DNA from: Hyphomicrobiaceae bacterium
GTDB lineage: Bacteria; Pseudomonadota; Alphaproteobacteria; Rhizobiales; Hyphomicrobiaceae
Direction: 5' to 3'
Assembly: GCA_020442225.1 (NCBI GenBank)
Contig: JAGRKR010000138.1
Span: forward strand, 1 to 6,995
Length of the DNA stretch: 6,995 nt
Under the pieces are notes generated by a model that did not search any database, was not told the origin of the DNA, and saw nothing but the letters and a program-made list of their open reading frames with translations. The position numbers and the translations under genes are program-made. Each line of letters begins with the position of its first letter. The stretch's first letter is position 1. This document shows positions 6,741 to 6,995 of this stretch, in pieces.

Positions 6741-6995
6741 TTAGAACATGCCGGGATGGACGCGATCGGGCGGCGCGTGACCGTCGAGGAACGTCTTGAT
6801 GTTGATGATGACCTTCTGGCCCATGTCGATGCGCCCTTCGATCGTCGCCGAGCCCATGTGCGGCAAGGCAACGACCCGCTTCGAGGCCAGCAGACGCGGA
6901 TTGATCGCCGGCTCGTGCTCGAAAACGTCGAGCCCGGCACCCGCGATCTCACCGGCATCGATCATGCGGGCGAGCGCGTTCTCGTCGATGACCTC
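6741..6995 (-). CDS. D-2-hydroxyacid dehydrogenase (glyoxylate/hydroxypyruvate reductase type), C-terminal part
   Basis: Partial gene: 84 C-terminal residues plus a TAA stop, with the frame open through the right edge of the window. The visible part begins EVIDENALARMI, which in this family directly follows the NAD-contacting ARG motif. Next comes GAGLDVFEHEP with the catalytic Glu (residue 28 of the fragment), then LPHMGSATIEGR with the catalytic His (residue 46). The tail NIKTFLDGHAPPDRVHPGMF is typical of alphaproteobacterial D-glycerate dehydrogenase/glyoxylate reductases. Such enzymes reduce glyoxylate or hydroxypyruvate with NAD(P)H in the cytoplasm. Substrate choice cannot be decided from the C-terminus. 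It lies upstream of the SDR gene on the same strand and may share its transcript. Confidence 0.9.
   Translation of the reverse strand, partial: EVIDENALARMIDAGEIAGAGLDVFEHEPAINPRLLASKRVVALPHMGSATIEGRIDMGQKVIINIKTFLDGHAPPDRVHPGMF

Overview
This is a GC-rich stretch of ordinary bacterial chromosome. It most resembles an alphaproteobacterium, probably of the Hyphomicrobiales (Rhizobiales). The evidence is the protein types: a sucB-lpd tail of the 2-oxoglutarate dehydrogenase operon, a DUF1674/SDHAF4-like protein divergent from htpX, an extensin-like C-terminal-domain protein, and a TadG-like protein with a vWA domain. I cannot name a genus. I see no rRNA, tRNA, CRISPR array, transposase, integrase or phage gene.

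Layout, left to right. (1) Bases 1-1572, + strand: the 3' end of sucB (E2 of 2-oxoglutarate dehydrogenase), then lpd (E3) 27 nt later, the end of a TCA-cycle operon. (2) Bases 1582-3706, - strand: an extensin-like membrane-anchored protein of LAS-metallopeptidase type, convergent with lpd, preceded by a TadG-like pilus-assembly/vWA protein. A two-part GC hairpin follows the TadG stop. (3) Bases 3848-4109, - strand: a small SDHAF4-family (DUF1674) protein with a hairpin directly after its stop. (4) Bases 4247-5917, + strand: htpX, transcribed divergently from the DUF1674 gene, then a glutathione S-transferase-like gene. (5) Bases 5940-6995, - strand: a short-chain dehydrogenase/reductase (SDR) homologue, convergent with the GST gene, with the 3' end of a D-2-hydroxyacid dehydrogenase (glyoxylate/hydroxypyruvate reductase type) upstream of it.

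How the genes fit together. SucB and Lpd are subunits of one complex. The DUF1674 protein probably helps assemble succinate dehydrogenase, the enzyme two steps later in the same cycle, although it is in a separate transcription unit. HtpX does membrane-protein quality control. The extensin-like and TadG-like proteins are both cell-envelope proteins, but nothing shows that they work together. The hydroxyacid dehydrogenase and the SDR may be co-transcribed.

The clearest oddity is the SDR homologue. It keeps the Rossmann fold signature and the catalytic lysine, but the usual catalytic Asn, Ser and Tyr positions hold Ser, Gly and Asn. The remaining findings are small: inverted repeats in the spacers and a perfect palindrome upstream of the TadG-like gene. 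I found no sign of a novel multi-gene system.
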